This document shows, in pieces, positions 32,775-42,132 of a stretch of 64,000 bases of DNA. Source of the DNA: Streptomyces oceani (lineage in GTDB: Bacteria; Actinomycetota; Actinomycetes; Streptomycetales; Streptomycetaceae); NCBI RefSeq assembly GCF_001751245.1, contig NZ_LJGU01000113.1, forward strand, positions 174,189 to 238,188. Reading direction: 5' to 3'. The translations under genes and the position numbers were made by a program. The first letter of the stretch is position 1; each line of letters starts with the position of its first letter. The notes under the pieces are model-generated. The model had not been told where the DNA came from. It saw nothing but the letters and a program-made list of their open reading frames with translations, and did not search any database.

Positions 32775-35700
32775 TCACCGGTCATGCGGGGGAGGTTGTG
32801 CTCGCCTCGTCCTGCCCGTCCGCGGGCCGGGCACCGTCGCCGCCGTGGTGGCGGTCAGGTCCAGCTCCAGGCGGCTGTTCATATCCAGTTCGAAGCGGCC
32901 GTAGGGGTTCACGTGTGTCCAGAACAGCGGGGACAGGGCCCGCCGGTCCGCGTCGGTGAGGGTGTCGGCCCACTTCGGATCGGCGAGGACCTGCTGCATC
33001 AGCAGGGTGTTGACGTGCACGAGCGCGGACTGGAGCAGGTGCAGTGCGAGCATGCTGACTTCCTGGGACTCCTTGTCCGCACCGGCCAGGTCGCCGTCCT
33101 TGCCGTAGAAGAGGTCCTTGTTCGCGCTGTTCCAGTTCTCCACGACCTGGAGCCCCTCGTGGATTTCCTGGCGCAGCTCGGCGTCGGCGAGGTAGTCGCA
33201 GATGAACGCCGTCCGCACCGCCCGGCCCAGTTCCTCGATGGCCCGGTAGGTGGGGTGCTTGGGCCCGCCGCGGGTGAAGCGGCGCAGAACCTGCTCGGCC
33301 TCGGCGGTGCCCAGCCGCAGCGCGGTGGTGTACTTCACGATCTGATCGTGCTGCTGGGCGATCAGTTCCCAGTCGATCGTCTTGTTCGACAGCACCGACG
33401 CCAGGTGCGGCCAGTTGTCGTCCTCACCTGCCGCCGGCCGGTACAGCCGTGCGGAGCCGATGTTCTTCAGCCTCGGCATCAGCTTGAAGTCGAGCATGTA
33501 CGCGAAGGCGAACCCGACGATCGAGGCGCCGTGGGTGTCGGTGTACTGCCGGTCGACCTCCATGTCGGTGCAGTGCCGCAGCACGCCCTCGATCATCGCG
33601 GCGACCTCGGAGGCCGAACAGGATTTGAGCTGGGAGTAGATGCACATCGACTTCCGCTCGACGTGCCAGTAGATCATCACCCCGGGGCCGCGGTAGCGCT
33701 GGTGCCACTCGGTCATCAGGTTGCTGGACCAGGAGCCGAACTTGCGGCTGTCCGAGGCGCACGCCGTCCCGGTGCCCCACCACACCTCATCACGCACGGC
33801 GAAGGTGGCGTTCACGAGCTTCACCAGTGCGGCGCGCATGTTGGCTCGGTTGACGAACAGGTGCCGCACCCGCCGCAGCGTCGCCTCGGACTCGCCGTGC
33901 TTGCCCGTGACGGCCACCCGCTTGATTCCCATGTTGGTGCCCAGGGCGAACAGCACCAGCAGCAGCCGGCGCCGCAGCACCTCCTTGGCGGTGACCTCGC
34001 GTGTGGCCACCGAGGCGAACTCGGCGATGAAGTCGGTGTCGAACTCGGCGTACTTCAGGATGTCCAGCAGGTCGATGGTGCCCCACCGGCGCTCGATCTC
34101 AGCCTTGATGGCCACCAGGGACTCCGGCTCCTCCTGCTTGCCGCGCGGGGAGACCCTGATCCACGGCTCACCGTGCTTCCGCACGATCGACACGCCGCCC
34201 GTGGTGCCCTCCGCCAAAGCCTGCTCGAAGCGGTCCAGCGAGGTGCGCAGCCTGCCCTGCAGGGCGGTGATGAACTCGTCGGCGTCCTGCGGCTGGCCGA
34301 GCGCCGCGTAGTGCACATCCCGGTTGTCCTCGAAGTCCGCGGGCAGATCGTCCTCCGGGTTGCGCCACCGGTTCGCGCCCACCACCCAGATCTCCCGCCG
34401 ACGCAGCGCGTCCCGCAAGCTGACGAGCACGCACAGCTCGTACGGGATGCGCTCGATACGGCCCCGCTCGTCCACCACCGCCGCCCGCCACTGGTCGGGC
34501 ACCACACCCTCAAGTGGCACCGTCTCCGCCGGATCGAAGAACGCGCCCTTTTTGATCGGCTGCTCCGGATACCGCTTCAGCAGGTCGATCGCGTCCATCA
34601 CCGGCCGGTAGGCGGTGTTGTTGCACTTCAGCTCCAGCACCCGCAGCAGCGGCGAGAGCATCCGCCGCCAGTGCGCGGAGTACGACGAGCGCAGCACGGT
34701 GCGGACCCGGGCCTTGTAGCGGGCCTCGTTCGCCGCGGCCTCGGCCGCCAGCGCCTTGAGCGTCCTCTCCCCGCCGACAACCGGATAGATCACCCGCCGC
34801 ACCACGCCCGACGGGTCGGCCAGCGCCGCCTCGGCGACCCGCAGCAGCATGCCCTCCTTGCCCCGGATCTTCCTCAGCTCATTCGTGAGCTCCTTGTCGA
34901 CCTTCCGCTCCGCACGGGTGTTGATCTTCAACACGAGCTGGATGAACAGGTCCACCAGGGAATCGGTGATCTCCGTCTGCCGCACATGGCACAGCGTCGC
35001 CAGCAGCGTCAGCCGCCGCGGCGGCTTCATCCGCTCCAGGTTCGCCGGATACTCCTTCGCCGCCCGCGCCCGCCAAGCGTCCACCAGTTTCTCCGACACG
35101 TCCGCGAACAGGTACGCGGGCAACTCGAGCCGCCGCACCCGCTCCAGCTTGTTCACCTCCGCCAGCAGACTCTCCAGACCCGGCGCCCCGGGGTCCGTCT
35201 TCAGCTCGGAAAAGTGCGACCGCCCGCCCCCGGCAGCCGCACCATCACCGGCGCCCTCGTCGGTGCCCTCGCCCGCGACCAGGTCCTCCAGCCGCGAGCG
35301 GGTCGCGTGGCTGAGCCGGTCCATCGTGCTGCGGCAAAACCGCTTCTCAAAGTCCTTGACCGCCTTGCCCACCAGCCGCCGCAACTGCCCCGGCGCCGGC
35401 AGTTCGATGTGGTCGTTGCGGCACCGGGCCACCACCGCCGCCGCCAACCGCTCGCGCGACAACTCCACCGGACACAGCTCGGTAGCCAGCCACTGGGTCA
35501 GCCGCTCCTGGTCCTCCTCGGTGTTCACCCGGAACCCGTACGCCGCTCGGATCTCACCCCGGTGCCGCTGGATCGCCTTGCTCTGCCAGTCGTATGCCGC
35601 CCACGCCTCCGCAGGCACCTTCACCTGCTGGGCCACGTACTCCACCGCAGCGGCCGGCACCTCCCTGGCCGACTCCGGGAACCGGGCCTCCACCTCGAAA

Positions 35701-35822
35701 AACTTCAGCAACAGCGCGAACCCGAGCCGAGTCGCCCCGGACTTGTTCCCCACCCGCTTCATGTCATCTTCGAGCAACGTCCAGACCTCAATCAGGTCCT
35801 CCGGCTCCCAGCCCTGCCGCAC
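32775..35822 (-). CDS. tnpA: Tn3-family transposase TnpA
   Basis: 1015 aa from GTG 35822 (GGAGGAA upstream), full length for the family. N-terminal DUF4158 domain ([20 protein letters not shown]), a central helical region, and the C-terminal DDE catalytic domain, including [20 protein letters not shown], the Asp/Thr motif typical of Tn3 transposases. It ends with [16 protein letters not shown]. No internal stop or frameshift, so the element may still be mobile. Transcription would start just inside the right terminal repeat. Confidence 0.95.
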   Translation of the reverse strand: MRQGWEPEDLIEVWTLLEDDMKRVGNKSGATRLGFALLLKFFEVEARFPESAREVPAAAVEYVAQQVKVPAEAWAAYDWQSKAIQRHRGEIRAAYGFRVNTEEDQERLTQWLATELCPVELSRERLAAAVVARCRNDHIELPAPGQLRRLVGKAVKDFEKRFCRSTMDRLSHATRSRLEDLVAGEGTDEGAGDGAAAGGGRSHFSELKTDPGAPGLESLLAEVNKLERVRRLELPAYLFADVSEKLVDAWRARAAKEYPANLERMKPPRRLTLLATLCHVRQTEITDSLVDLFIQLVLKINTRAERKVDKELTNELRKIRGKEGMLLRVAEAALADPSGVVRRVIYPVVGGERTLKALAAEAAANEARYKARVRTVLRSSYSAHWRRMLSPLLRVLELKCNNTAYRPVMDAIDLLKRYPEQPIKKGAFFDPAETVPLEGVVPDQWRAAVVDERGRIERIPYELCVLVSLRDALRRREIWVVGANRWRNPEDDLPADFEDNRDVHYAALGQPQDADEFITALQGRLRTSLDRFEQALAEGTTGGVSIVRKHGEPWIRVSPRGKQEEPESLVAIKAEIERRWGTIDLLDILKYAEFDTDFIAEFASVATREVTAKEVLRRRLLLVLFALGTNMGIKRVAVTGKHGESEATLRRVRHLFVNRANMRAALVKLVNATFAVRDEVWWGTGTACASDSRKFGSWSSNLMTEWHQRYRGPGVMIYWHVERKSMCIYSQLKSCSASEVAAMIEGVLRHCTDMEVDRQYTDTHGASIVGFAFAYMLDFKLMPRLKNIGSARLYRPAAGEDDNWPHLASVLSNKTIDWELIAQQHDQIVKYTTALRLGTAEAEQVLRRFTRGGPKHPTYRAIEELGRAVRTAFICDYLADAELRQEIHEGLQVVENWNSANKDLFYGKDGDLAGADKESQEVSMLALHLLQSALVHVNTLLMQQVLADPKWADTLTDADRRALSPLFWTHVNPYGRFELDMNSRLELDLTATTAATVPGPRTGRTRRAQPPPHDR

Positions 35823-35901
35823 CGCGTTCCTCCGCTCCCACCCACATCACTCGTTCAGCTCAACGAGCCGCCCAGCGAAGGGGAAACGACCACCACAGTA
35901 G

Positions 35902-35950
35902 TCACGCAGCGCTACATGTCCGTTCGCCGTAGCTATACGAGAACAGGGCC
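35902..35950 (-). repeat. Right terminal inverted repeat of the Tn3-family element
   Basis: 49 bases ending CAGGGCC at 35950, followed by the GAGAC target duplicate. Complement of the left end with two mismatches. Confidence 0.93.
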
Positions 35951-36326
35951 GAGACGACTCGCGCCACCGCTCTCAGCAGCCGAAGAAGACGGGAGGCGTC
36001 TCTCCGGAGACCTGTTCTGCCTGCTCTACCAGTGGTTCTTCGCCGATGTCGTCAGCGAGTTCCTGCGTGCCGTGATCGCGGAGAAGATCAAGCTCGCCGT
36101 ACCGGTGCTGCCGGGGATCGACCCGGAAGACCACATCGCTGAGTGGGTCGCCGACCACGTGCACGGCCTGCTGCCCGACCCCTGCGAAGAAGCCGCAGGA
36201 CACGCGAAGGCCGCGGAGGACACAGCGGCTGTGATCGAGGACCCCGCGAGTCTGCTCCCCCGGACAGCGCGGGAACTGGTGCCTCGCGCAGCGGGACGGG
36301 CGCTCGGACTGATCAGTGAGGAATGA
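35951..36326 (+). pseudogene. 3' part of the transposon-interrupted gene
   Basis: In frame with 27478-27796 once the transposon is removed. It reads RLAPPLSAAEEDGRRLSGDL, then FCLLYQWFFADVVSEFLRAV, and continues as an acidic helical protein to TGA 36326. No start codon of its own. The reconstructed product is up to about 230 aa, cytoplasmic and helical. It precedes the QueC-like gene by 40 bases in the same direction, which is the arrangement of qatB-qatC, but the similarity to QatB is too faint to assert. Confidence 0.65.
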
Positions 36327-36366
36327 GGGGAAGGCGAGTTGCGCCGCACCAAGGAGGCTCCGTGGC

Positions 36367-37686
36367 ATGACCGACTCGTACGAGTACTTCCGCTGGCTCT
36401 CCCATCCAGCGGCCGAAAGACCACCGGAACCGTGGAAGCCACTGAGCGACGCCAACTATCGGGAACGCCCCGCGCGCAGACCAGACCACATCCGCACCCT
36501 GGCGTTGGCTCCAGCGTGGGCGGAAGACCTACAGCGCGTCGCCCGCGCGGTGTTCGCCGCTGACCGGTGTGCCCCACGTACGGAGCGCTTCGACCGCTGG
36601 ACCCGCCACTTGCGCCTCGACGTGCCCGTCACAGCACCCGACCGCTGGACTCAGGCCCTGCCCCACCTGCTGTCGCTGCTCTCGACCGTGACCGGTGACG
36701 TGTGGGACGTGAGTTTCCGGACCCACGAGAAGAAGCGGCACCACGCGGATCCGCTCGGCACCGAATCCCGGTACATCGCGAGCGAGTACACCGCGGACGA
36801 GGTGGCCCTCTTCTCCGGCGGTCTGGACTCTCTCGGCTGGGCCGCCAGACGGACCAGCAACACCACGTCACGCCTGCTCCTGGTGAGTTTCGAGGAAGCG
36901 AACTTCGAGACGGAACAACGCAGGCTCTTCGGTTTCGTGTCCGGCCTGAGGAAGCCCCTTCCGCGTCTCCTCTCCGAGAACCAGGCCGTCATCGGCCCCG
37001 GAGGCCGCCGGCACGCTGAACGTTCCACTCGCTCACGCGGTCTGCTGTACGCCGCGGGGGCGGTGAAGGCGGCAGCCGCGGAGCGCGTTCCGCTCGTGCA
37101 CGTCCCCGAGAACGGCCAGCTCGCGGTCAACTTCCCGTTGTCCGCCGCCCGTTCCGCTGCCTGCTCGACCCGGTCCGTACACCCGTGGACGCTGCACCAT
37201 CTCAACCGTGTGATCGCGGAGATCGCCGCACCCGGCGCAGAAGTGCGGGTGACGAACCCCTTCGCGGACCGCACCAAGGGGGAGGTCTGCGTGGCCGCGC
37301 GGGACGCGGGGCTGCCACGGGAAGTGCTGGAAGCCACGATCAGCTGCGGCCAACCGCCACGGCGGCAACCTGGTCGTTCCGACCTCGCTCACTGTGGCGT
37401 GTGTTTCCCCTGCCTGATCCGCCGTTCTGGTCTGCTGTATGCCTTCGGCGAGGACAACACCCCGTACGCCGCCGATCCCTGGGACGCCGGATTACCAACG
37501 GAGAAGCAACGACTCTGGAGTGCCCTGCGCCGCTGGCTGGCTCGCGACTACTCGGTGCTCGATCTCATCGCCGACCATCCGCTGCCAGCTCAAGCCGAAC
37601 CCGGCGAACTGCTGAAGGTCATCGAGCGAGGGCGCGACGAGCTCCGCGGCTGGGTGGCCTGGTCCGTCGATTCGCGTAGACGCTGA
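36367..37686 (+). CDS. QueC-like ATP-PPi enzyme of an anti-phage type (QatC-like)
   Basis: 439 aa from ATG 36367, with AAGGAGG nine bases upstream. The PP-loop SGGLDS is at residues 150-155, with ENGQLAVNFPLSAARSAACS (about 249-268) and four zinc-type cysteines at 327, 343, 346 and 349 (SCGQPP, HCGVCFPC). Housekeeping QueC is only ~220-240 aa; the extra ~140 N-terminal residues with a LTGD-type TVTGDVWDVSF region match defence-associated QueC homologues (QatC, and Cap9 of type IV CBASS). It may attach a deazapurine-like group to a partner. No TatD nuclease (qatD) or ATPase (qatA) is adjacent. Confidence 0.72.
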   Translation: MTDSYEYFRWLSHPAAERPPEPWKPLSDANYRERPARRPDHIRTLALAPAWAEDLQRVARAVFAADRCAPRTERFDRWTRHLRLDVPVTAPDRWTQALPHLLSLLSTVTGDVWDVSFRTHEKKRHHADPLGTESRYIASEYTADEVALFSGGLDSLGWAARRTSNTTSRLLLVSFEEANFETEQRRLFGFVSGLRKPLPRLLSENQAVIGPGGRRHAERSTRSRGLLYAAGAVKAAAAERVPLVHVPENGQLAVNFPLSAARSAACSTRSVHPWTLHHLNRVIAEIAAPGAEVRVTNPFADRTKGEVCVAARDAGLPREVLEATISCGQPPRRQPGRSDLAHCGVCFPCLIRRSGLLYAFGEDNTPYAADPWDAGLPTEKQRLWSALRRWLARDYSVLDLIADHPLPAQAEPGELLKVIERGRDELRGWVAWSVDSRRR

Positions 37687-37765
37687 CGCGCTCCATGGGG
37701 GTGCGAGCCACCCGACGCGGGTCGGCGTGTACTGGCACGTTCTCTCCACCGGTACGGCTCCGTAG

Positions 37766-38716
37766 CCGCACTCAGGCCGCTTCCCCGGCCTGTATCTCGT
37801 CATCACGGGGACGCCGGCGTTCTACGAGGGACCGCAGGGTGTCTCGCGGCTCGCTCCGCTCGCTCAGCGCCTCGCCACGGACTTCACCACCGAACCCCGC
37901 TTCGACAATCCGCGGGCCGTGCAACTGCGGCTGCCCGGATTCACCCAGGAGTCACTGACGAGCCTCGGAGTCACCATCCGCGATCTGTACGCCGAGGGAG
38001 CGACCGCTCCCGAGCGGGTCAGGGAAGCCGCCGACGACGCGTACGTCCGGGACCTGGCGACAGCGGTCGGTGGCGCCCTGGGCGGCAAGGTGGGCGTCAC
38101 GCCCCGGCTGTTCCTCAAGAAGCTGGTCGGTGATGTCCTCGACCGCGTCGACCAGTTCGACGACTTCGACCCCCGTCAGCACTATCGGCTCACCGTCAGC
38201 GGCGGCGAACTCACCGATGCCGAACTCACCCGCGCCCTGCGCGAGGTGCTGCTCGGCACGGACCCCAGGGTGGCACTCACCCGCCGGGCCGAAGCCGGCC
38301 TCGCCGAGTCGCGCGACGAGTTCGCCCCGCACACCACGCACCCCGGCGGAACGCTCGTGACGCGCTCGGGGAGCAACGTACGTTGGTGGACCTGGGCCGG
38401 TTACCGGGCCAACGCCACGCTCGCGGCGACCTTGCGGTCGGTTGCCGACCCCGTGCGGCAACCGACCGACGCCTTCGTCCGGTTACGGGAAGACCTCACC
38501 TCCGAGATGTGGCAGGACGCCCACCGCGCGACGGACCAGGGCACGGCTCTGCTGCCGCCCGAGGTGAACCAACGCGCGGTGGAGGGGCTGAAGTTCTCCG
38601 TGGCGCTCCCGCCTCGGCTCGCGACCGCGACGGTCGCCGCGCGGCTCGCCGACTTCACCGGCGCGCGTGCGGTGCTCGAGGAGCCCGTACGCTTCCACAC
38701 CCGGCCCCCGGCGTGA
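37766..38716 (+). pseudogene. Fusion remnant: BrxD-like ATPase C-terminus joined to a helicase C-terminus
   Basis: One open frame after the TAG at 37763. The first part, GRFPGLYLVITGTPAFYEGP, FDNPRAVQLRLPGFTQES and KVGVTPRLFLKKLVGDVLDR, matches the C-terminal part of BrxD/DUF2791 ATP-binding proteins of BREX-type systems. After about 38220, WWTWAGYRANATLAATLRS and LKFSVALPPRLATATVAARL look like the tail of a large DEAD/DEAH (Lhr-like) helicase. No Walker motifs and no start for the full frame; GTG 37919 is the first internal start. Best read as two neighbouring defence genes fused by a deletion. Confidence 0.65.
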
Positions 38717-38718
38717 GC

Positions 38719-38743
38719 CCGTACCAGTGACCTGCTGGTACGG
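38719..38743. terminator. Hairpin between convergent genes
   Basis: A 9-base perfect stem CCGTACCAG/CTGGTACGG with a 7-base loop, directly after the defence remnant and before the convergent FhuF-like gene. Terminator by position. Confidence 0.5.
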
Positions 38744-38770
38744 CATGGGGCGGCCCGCTCCAGGCGGGCG

Positions 38771-39523
38771 TCACCCGGGCCTCGGGCCCCGGTCGGCCAG
38801 GCAGCAGTCCGCGCACTTCGTGCCGTTCGGGGCGCGGTAGTAGAGACAGCAGCTGCGCCGGCGGAACGTCAGATCCGGGCCGGTGAGTTGCCCGGTGCCG
38901 GCCAGACGACCGGTGGTCAGCAGTTCGGTCACGGTGCTGGTCAACGGATCTCGAAGCCCGGGGTGTGCCGCCAGCAGTGTCCGGGCCGCCTCGACGAGCG
39001 CGGAAGCGGCGTTGCCGTCCAGCAAGCGCGGGGCGACGCGGACGCGCAGCCCTTTCGCCAGGGCGTCCAGATGGCCCATGACCTGGCCGTACAGCGCCGC
39101 GTTGACGTCCGGGAGCCGGTCGGCGTACCACCCGGCGGCCCGGGGCAGCCACAGGCCCGGGCCCTCGTCGGCGCGGTGCACGGTGCTCAGGTCCAGGACC
39201 ACGCCGTGCAGCAGGACGCAGGCCAGGGACGGGGACCACAGGCGTGCGGCGTGCCCGAGTTGGGCGATGGAGACGCCGACGCGCTGGTCGGACGTACGGT
39301 GCCGTTCGGCGACGGCACGGGCCTGGTCCCGGAAGCCGCGGGCGTAGGAGTCGGCGACAGGGTGCCATCCCTGCCCGGAGCCGCCCGCCGGCAGGACGAA
39401 GAAGCCACCGTGGTCAGCCGACGCGTCGAGTGCGGCAAGCACCTCTCCAGCGGGTGCCCGGGCGTTGGCCCCGTCCAACCCCCGCCTCCCGGGTTCCGTT
39501 CCGTCGTCCTCAGTCCCGGACAT
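38771..39523 (-). CDS. FhuF-like (2Fe-2S) ferric-iron reductase-family protein
   Basis: 250 aa from ATG 39523, overlapping the upstream ferredoxin gene by 14 bases; ATG 39538 is an alternative. The C-terminal motif SCCLYYRAPNGTKCADCCL (CC-x10-C-x2-C) is the [2Fe-2S] signature of the FhuF family, with the FhuF-like helical domain before it. FhuF proteins reduce ferric siderophores in the cytoplasm. Here it is co-transcribed from a cobalamin riboswitch leader, which suggests a role in corrinoid or cobalt handling rather than iron. That is inference. Confidence 0.75.
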   Translation of the reverse strand: MSGTEDDGTEPGRRGLDGANARAPAGEVLAALDASADHGGFFVLPAGGSGQGWHPVADSYARGFRDQARAVAERHRTSDQRVGVSIAQLGHAARLWSPSLACVLLHGVVLDLSTVHRADEGPGLWLPRAAGWYADRLPDVNAALYGQVMGHLDALAKGLRVRVAPRLLDGNAASALVEAARTLLAAHPGLRDPLTSTVTELLTTGRLAGTGQLTGPDLTFRRRSCCLYYRAPNGTKCADCCLADRGPRPG

Positions 39524-39944
39524 ACGACGGCACGTCATGTCCAGGGGCCGCGCGGCGTCCGGGCGGTGTGCAGGCGTGCAGACCGAGGATCTCCGGCAGG
39601 GGCGCTACGCCGGGACCACCGGCGCGTACCCACGCGAGGATGTCCTCAGTCGCCTCCGGGTCGTTGACCAGTCCCAACCAGACCGGCCGCGCGCCGGCGT
39701 TCCGCCCCTCCGCGGAGGGCTGTACGACGATGACGTTGGCCTGGTCACAGACGTCGAGGCAGTCGGAAACTCGAACCGGTGCCGCCTCGCGCAGGCGCTC
39801 GGTCTGTGCCGTGTGGTCGATACCGGTCACCTTGGCGGTGCCACAGCAGCAGTCCCGGCACACGACGAGGCGGCACGGCACCGCTCCGGTCTCGGATGCG
39901 TACGGCGGCTGGCCGGTGGTCGCGTCGGCCGGTGTCGCGGACAT
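39510..39944 (-). CDS. (2Fe-2S) thioredoxin-like ferredoxin domain protein
   Basis: 144 aa. The cysteine pattern CRDCCCGT (about residues 29-36) and SDCLDVCDQANVIVV (about 60-74) fits thioredoxin-fold [2Fe-2S] ferredoxins. C-terminal about 50 residues: LVNDPEATEDILAWVRAGGP. First gene after the cobalamin riboswitch and coupled by overlap to the FhuF-like gene, so the two probably form one electron-transfer unit. Confidence 0.75.
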   Translation of the reverse strand: MSATPADATTGQPPYASETGAVPCRLVVCRDCCCGTAKVTGIDHTAQTERLREAAPVRVSDCLDVCDQANVIVVQPSAEGRNAGARPVWLGLVNDPEATEDILAWVRAGGPGVAPLPEILGLHACTPPGRRAAPGHDVPSYVRD

Positions 39945-40002
39945 GCCGCGCCCTCCCTCTCTCCGGGGAGATCCGCCCCGGTGGTCCGTCGAGGAGGCGA
40001 CC

Positions 40003-40155
40003 GCGTGAGTCTCCTGGCTCTCGGGTCAACGCCTGCCCCGGCCTTCCCACCCGCTGTCGGGCAGTGGCCTGTTGGGACCGGCTCGCCGATCACAGTGGCG
40101 GGACCGCGCCGGATTCACACCGGCTTCCTCGTTCCGCCGTCGCCTTGTCACGGGA
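40003..40155 (-). ncRNA. Cobalamin (AdoCbl) riboswitch
   Basis: On the minus strand the B12-box core reads GGAAGCCGGTGTGAATCCGG, continuing GCGCGGTCCCGCCACTGTGA (about 40089-40128), the hallmark of the class. It ends with GAGCCAGGAGACTCACGCGG just before 40003. Downstream, a CCTCCTC run could pair with the GGAGAGAGGGAGG ribosome site of the ferredoxin gene at about 39950-39970, implying translational control: high cobalamin, low expression. Confidence 0.93.
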
Positions 40156-40338
40156 ATGATTCCATGCGGGAGGCGCCCGCGCCAGATGCCCTACTCGCCT
40201 CGACCTTTCGCTCCGCTTGGGTGTCCGGACGAGCCGGTCGGTCGTATCAACGGCGCCGCTTGGTCGGCACCCAGTTCAAGAGCGGGCCCGCCCATGTCGG
40301 TGGCCGATCGGTGACCGTGAGCCGCCCAACCACGGGGG

Positions 40339-41829
40339 TCACACGTGCTTGCCGCCGCTGCCCGCGGGCACCGGCTCCTGGACGGCGTCCGCCGCGCCGG
40401 GTCCCGCGGCCAACGGCCGCTGGCGGGGGATGAAGGAGGCGACCGCCAGGGCGAGGAGGGCCGCGCCGGCCCCGATTGCCATCACTGTGCGGAATCCGTC
40501 CTGTGAGGTGACGTCAGCCGAGCCGAAGCTGGTGGTCATCTGGGCCAGCACCACACCGGCGAGGGCGCTGGAGACGGAGGTGCCGACAGCCCGCATGAGG
40601 GTGTTGAGGCTGTTGGCGGCGGCGGTCTCAGAAGCCGGGACGGCGCTCATGATCAGGGCGGGCATCGCCCCGTACGCCAGGCCGACACCGGCGCCGATCA
40701 CACAGGAGGCCAGCACGAGCTGCCAAATCTGCGACATGAGGAAGATGTTGAGCACATAACCGGCGGCGACCGTGACCGCACCCAGCATCAGGGTCACCTT
40801 CGGCCCCCGGGCCCGGGAAACGCGCGCGGAGAACGGGGCCATCGCCATCATCACCAAGCCCTGTGGTGCGAGTACCAGGCCGGTGACGAGCAGGGACTGT
40901 CCGAGACCGTAGCCGGTGGCCTCGGGAAGCTGCAGCAGCTGCGGCAGCACCAGGGACATCGCGAACATGGAGAAGCCGAACGACACGGACGCCAGGTTGG
41001 TGAACAGCACCTGCTTGCGGGCGGCGACCCTCAGGTCCACCAAGGCATGCGAGGTGCGCAGCTGTTGGGCGCCCCAGACGAGCAGAATCACGACACCGGC
41101 GGCGAACAGGCCCAGGGTCGTGCCGCTGGTCCACCCCCACGCCTTGCCCTTGGAGATGGCGAGCAGCAGGCAGACGAGCGCGGCGGAGAGGCCGAGTCCG
41201 CCGACGAGGTCGAAGCGGCCTCCGGTGCGCACCCGTGACTCCGGGACCAGGGAGACGACGAGCGCGGTGGCCAGGGCGCCGGCGACGGCGGAGACCCAGA
41301 AGAGCAGGTGCCAGTCGAAGTGGTCCGCGATCAACGCGGCGGCGGGCAGACCAAGGGCGCCGCCGACACCGAGCGAGGCGCTCATCACAGCGGTCCCGGA
41401 GGTCAGCTTCTCGGCCGGCAGCTCGTCGCGCATGATGCTGATGCCGAGCGGGATCACACCCGCGGACAGCCCCTGCAACACGCGCCCGATGACGATCGGT
41501 GCGAGGGAGTCGGCGAGACCGCACACCACCGACCCGACGGTCAGCAGTGCGAGGCTCACCAGCAGCATGCGGCGCTTGCCGTACATGTCGCCGAGACGGC
41601 CGACGACCGGGGTGGCGACCGCGGAGGCTAGCAGGGTGGCGGTGACCGCCCAGGCGGTGTTGGCGGGTGAGGCGTCAAGAAGCTCGGGCAACCGCGGAAC
41701 CAGCGGGATGACCAGGGTCTGCATCAGCGAGACCACGATTCCCGCGAACGCCAGCACTGCCAGGACGAGGTTCGCCCGCGAGGCCGGGACCTTCGCGGGG
41801 TCAGCGGGCAGAGTGGGGGTCTCGGGCAT
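40339..41829 (-). CDS. MFS transporter, EmrB/QacA (DHA2) type
   Basis: 496 aa from ATG 41829, with GGAGGA eight bases upstream. Fourteen predicted helices; motif A GRLGDMYGKRRMLLVSL after helix 2; motif C-like GLSAGVIPLGISIMRDELP. These export drugs or hydrophobic compounds by proton antiport. Divergent from a TetR gene, with a palindrome at 41876 in the shared promoter, the classical self-regulated efflux arrangement. Confidence 0.88.
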   Translation of the reverse strand: MPETPTLPADPAKVPASRANLVLAVLAFAGIVVSLMQTLVIPLVPRLPELLDASPANTAWAVTATLLASAVATPVVGRLGDMYGKRRMLLVSLALLTVGSVVCGLADSLAPIVIGRVLQGLSAGVIPLGISIMRDELPAEKLTSGTAVMSASLGVGGALGLPAAALIADHFDWHLLFWVSAVAGALATALVVSLVPESRVRTGGRFDLVGGLGLSAALVCLLLAISKGKAWGWTSGTTLGLFAAGVVILLVWGAQQLRTSHALVDLRVAARKQVLFTNLASVSFGFSMFAMSLVLPQLLQLPEATGYGLGQSLLVTGLVLAPQGLVMMAMAPFSARVSRARGPKVTLMLGAVTVAAGYVLNIFLMSQIWQLVLASCVIGAGVGLAYGAMPALIMSAVPASETAAANSLNTLMRAVGTSVSSALAGVVLAQMTTSFGSADVTSQDGFRTVMAIGAGAALLALAVASFIPRQRPLAAGPGAADAVQEPVPAGSGGKHV

Positions 41830-42132
41830 GGGAAGGGTCCTCCGTCTGGACAAGCGGGACGTCGAGCGACAGACTTTTAATTCAAGCCATTGATTTAAAT
41901 TTAGGAGTCGTCGGTTCCTTTGGTCAAACGGACCCTACGAAAGGGGCAACCAACGTTGCCGGATTCGCGACATCCGCCCTTCGTCCCGTACCGAGACCGT
42001 GCCCCGAAGGCCGCGACCCCCAACTGGGCGCTCGGTAGGCTGGTTACCGCGTCTCCCGCCAGCTACGAGGACACGGGAGTTACGGATGGCATAGGCGACT
42101 GGCCATCCCGGGCAGCGTGAAGTCTCAGAGCG
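41830..42132. other. Divergent promoter region between MFS and TetR genes
   Basis: 303 bases with an unusually A+T-rich patch at about 41870-41910 that holds the operator candidate. No gene seen. Confidence 0.5.
41876..41899. promoter_or_regulatory. Operator candidate for the adjacent TetR regulator
   Basis: Arms TTTAATTCAA and TTGATTTAAA with a GCCA spacer pair at 9 of 10 positions. It lies 46 bases upstream of the MFS start. Position and symmetry fit repression by the divergently encoded TetR protein. Confidence 0.6.

Larger units (their letters stand above)
27797..35950. mobile_element. Tn3-family transposon, complete, 8154 bp
   Basis: Bounded by 49-base terminal inverted repeats beginning GGCCCTGTTCTCGTATAGCT (27797-27845 and 35902-35950; 47/49 identical) and by 5-base direct repeats GAGAC (27792-27796 and 35951-35955), the duplication length typical of Tn3 elements. 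It contains a large serine recombinase at the left, an intact 1015-aa TnpA at the right, two beta-propeller cargo genes, and fragments of another TnpA, a methyltransferase and a resolvase. The intact duplication and near-identical ends suggest a fairly recent insertion. Confidence 0.93.

Noticed and set aside
32784..36326. An 1180-codon plus-strand open frame
   Set aside because: Most of it is antisense to tnpA. Only its last ~120 codons, beyond the transposon end, are real (the 3' part of the interrupted gene).
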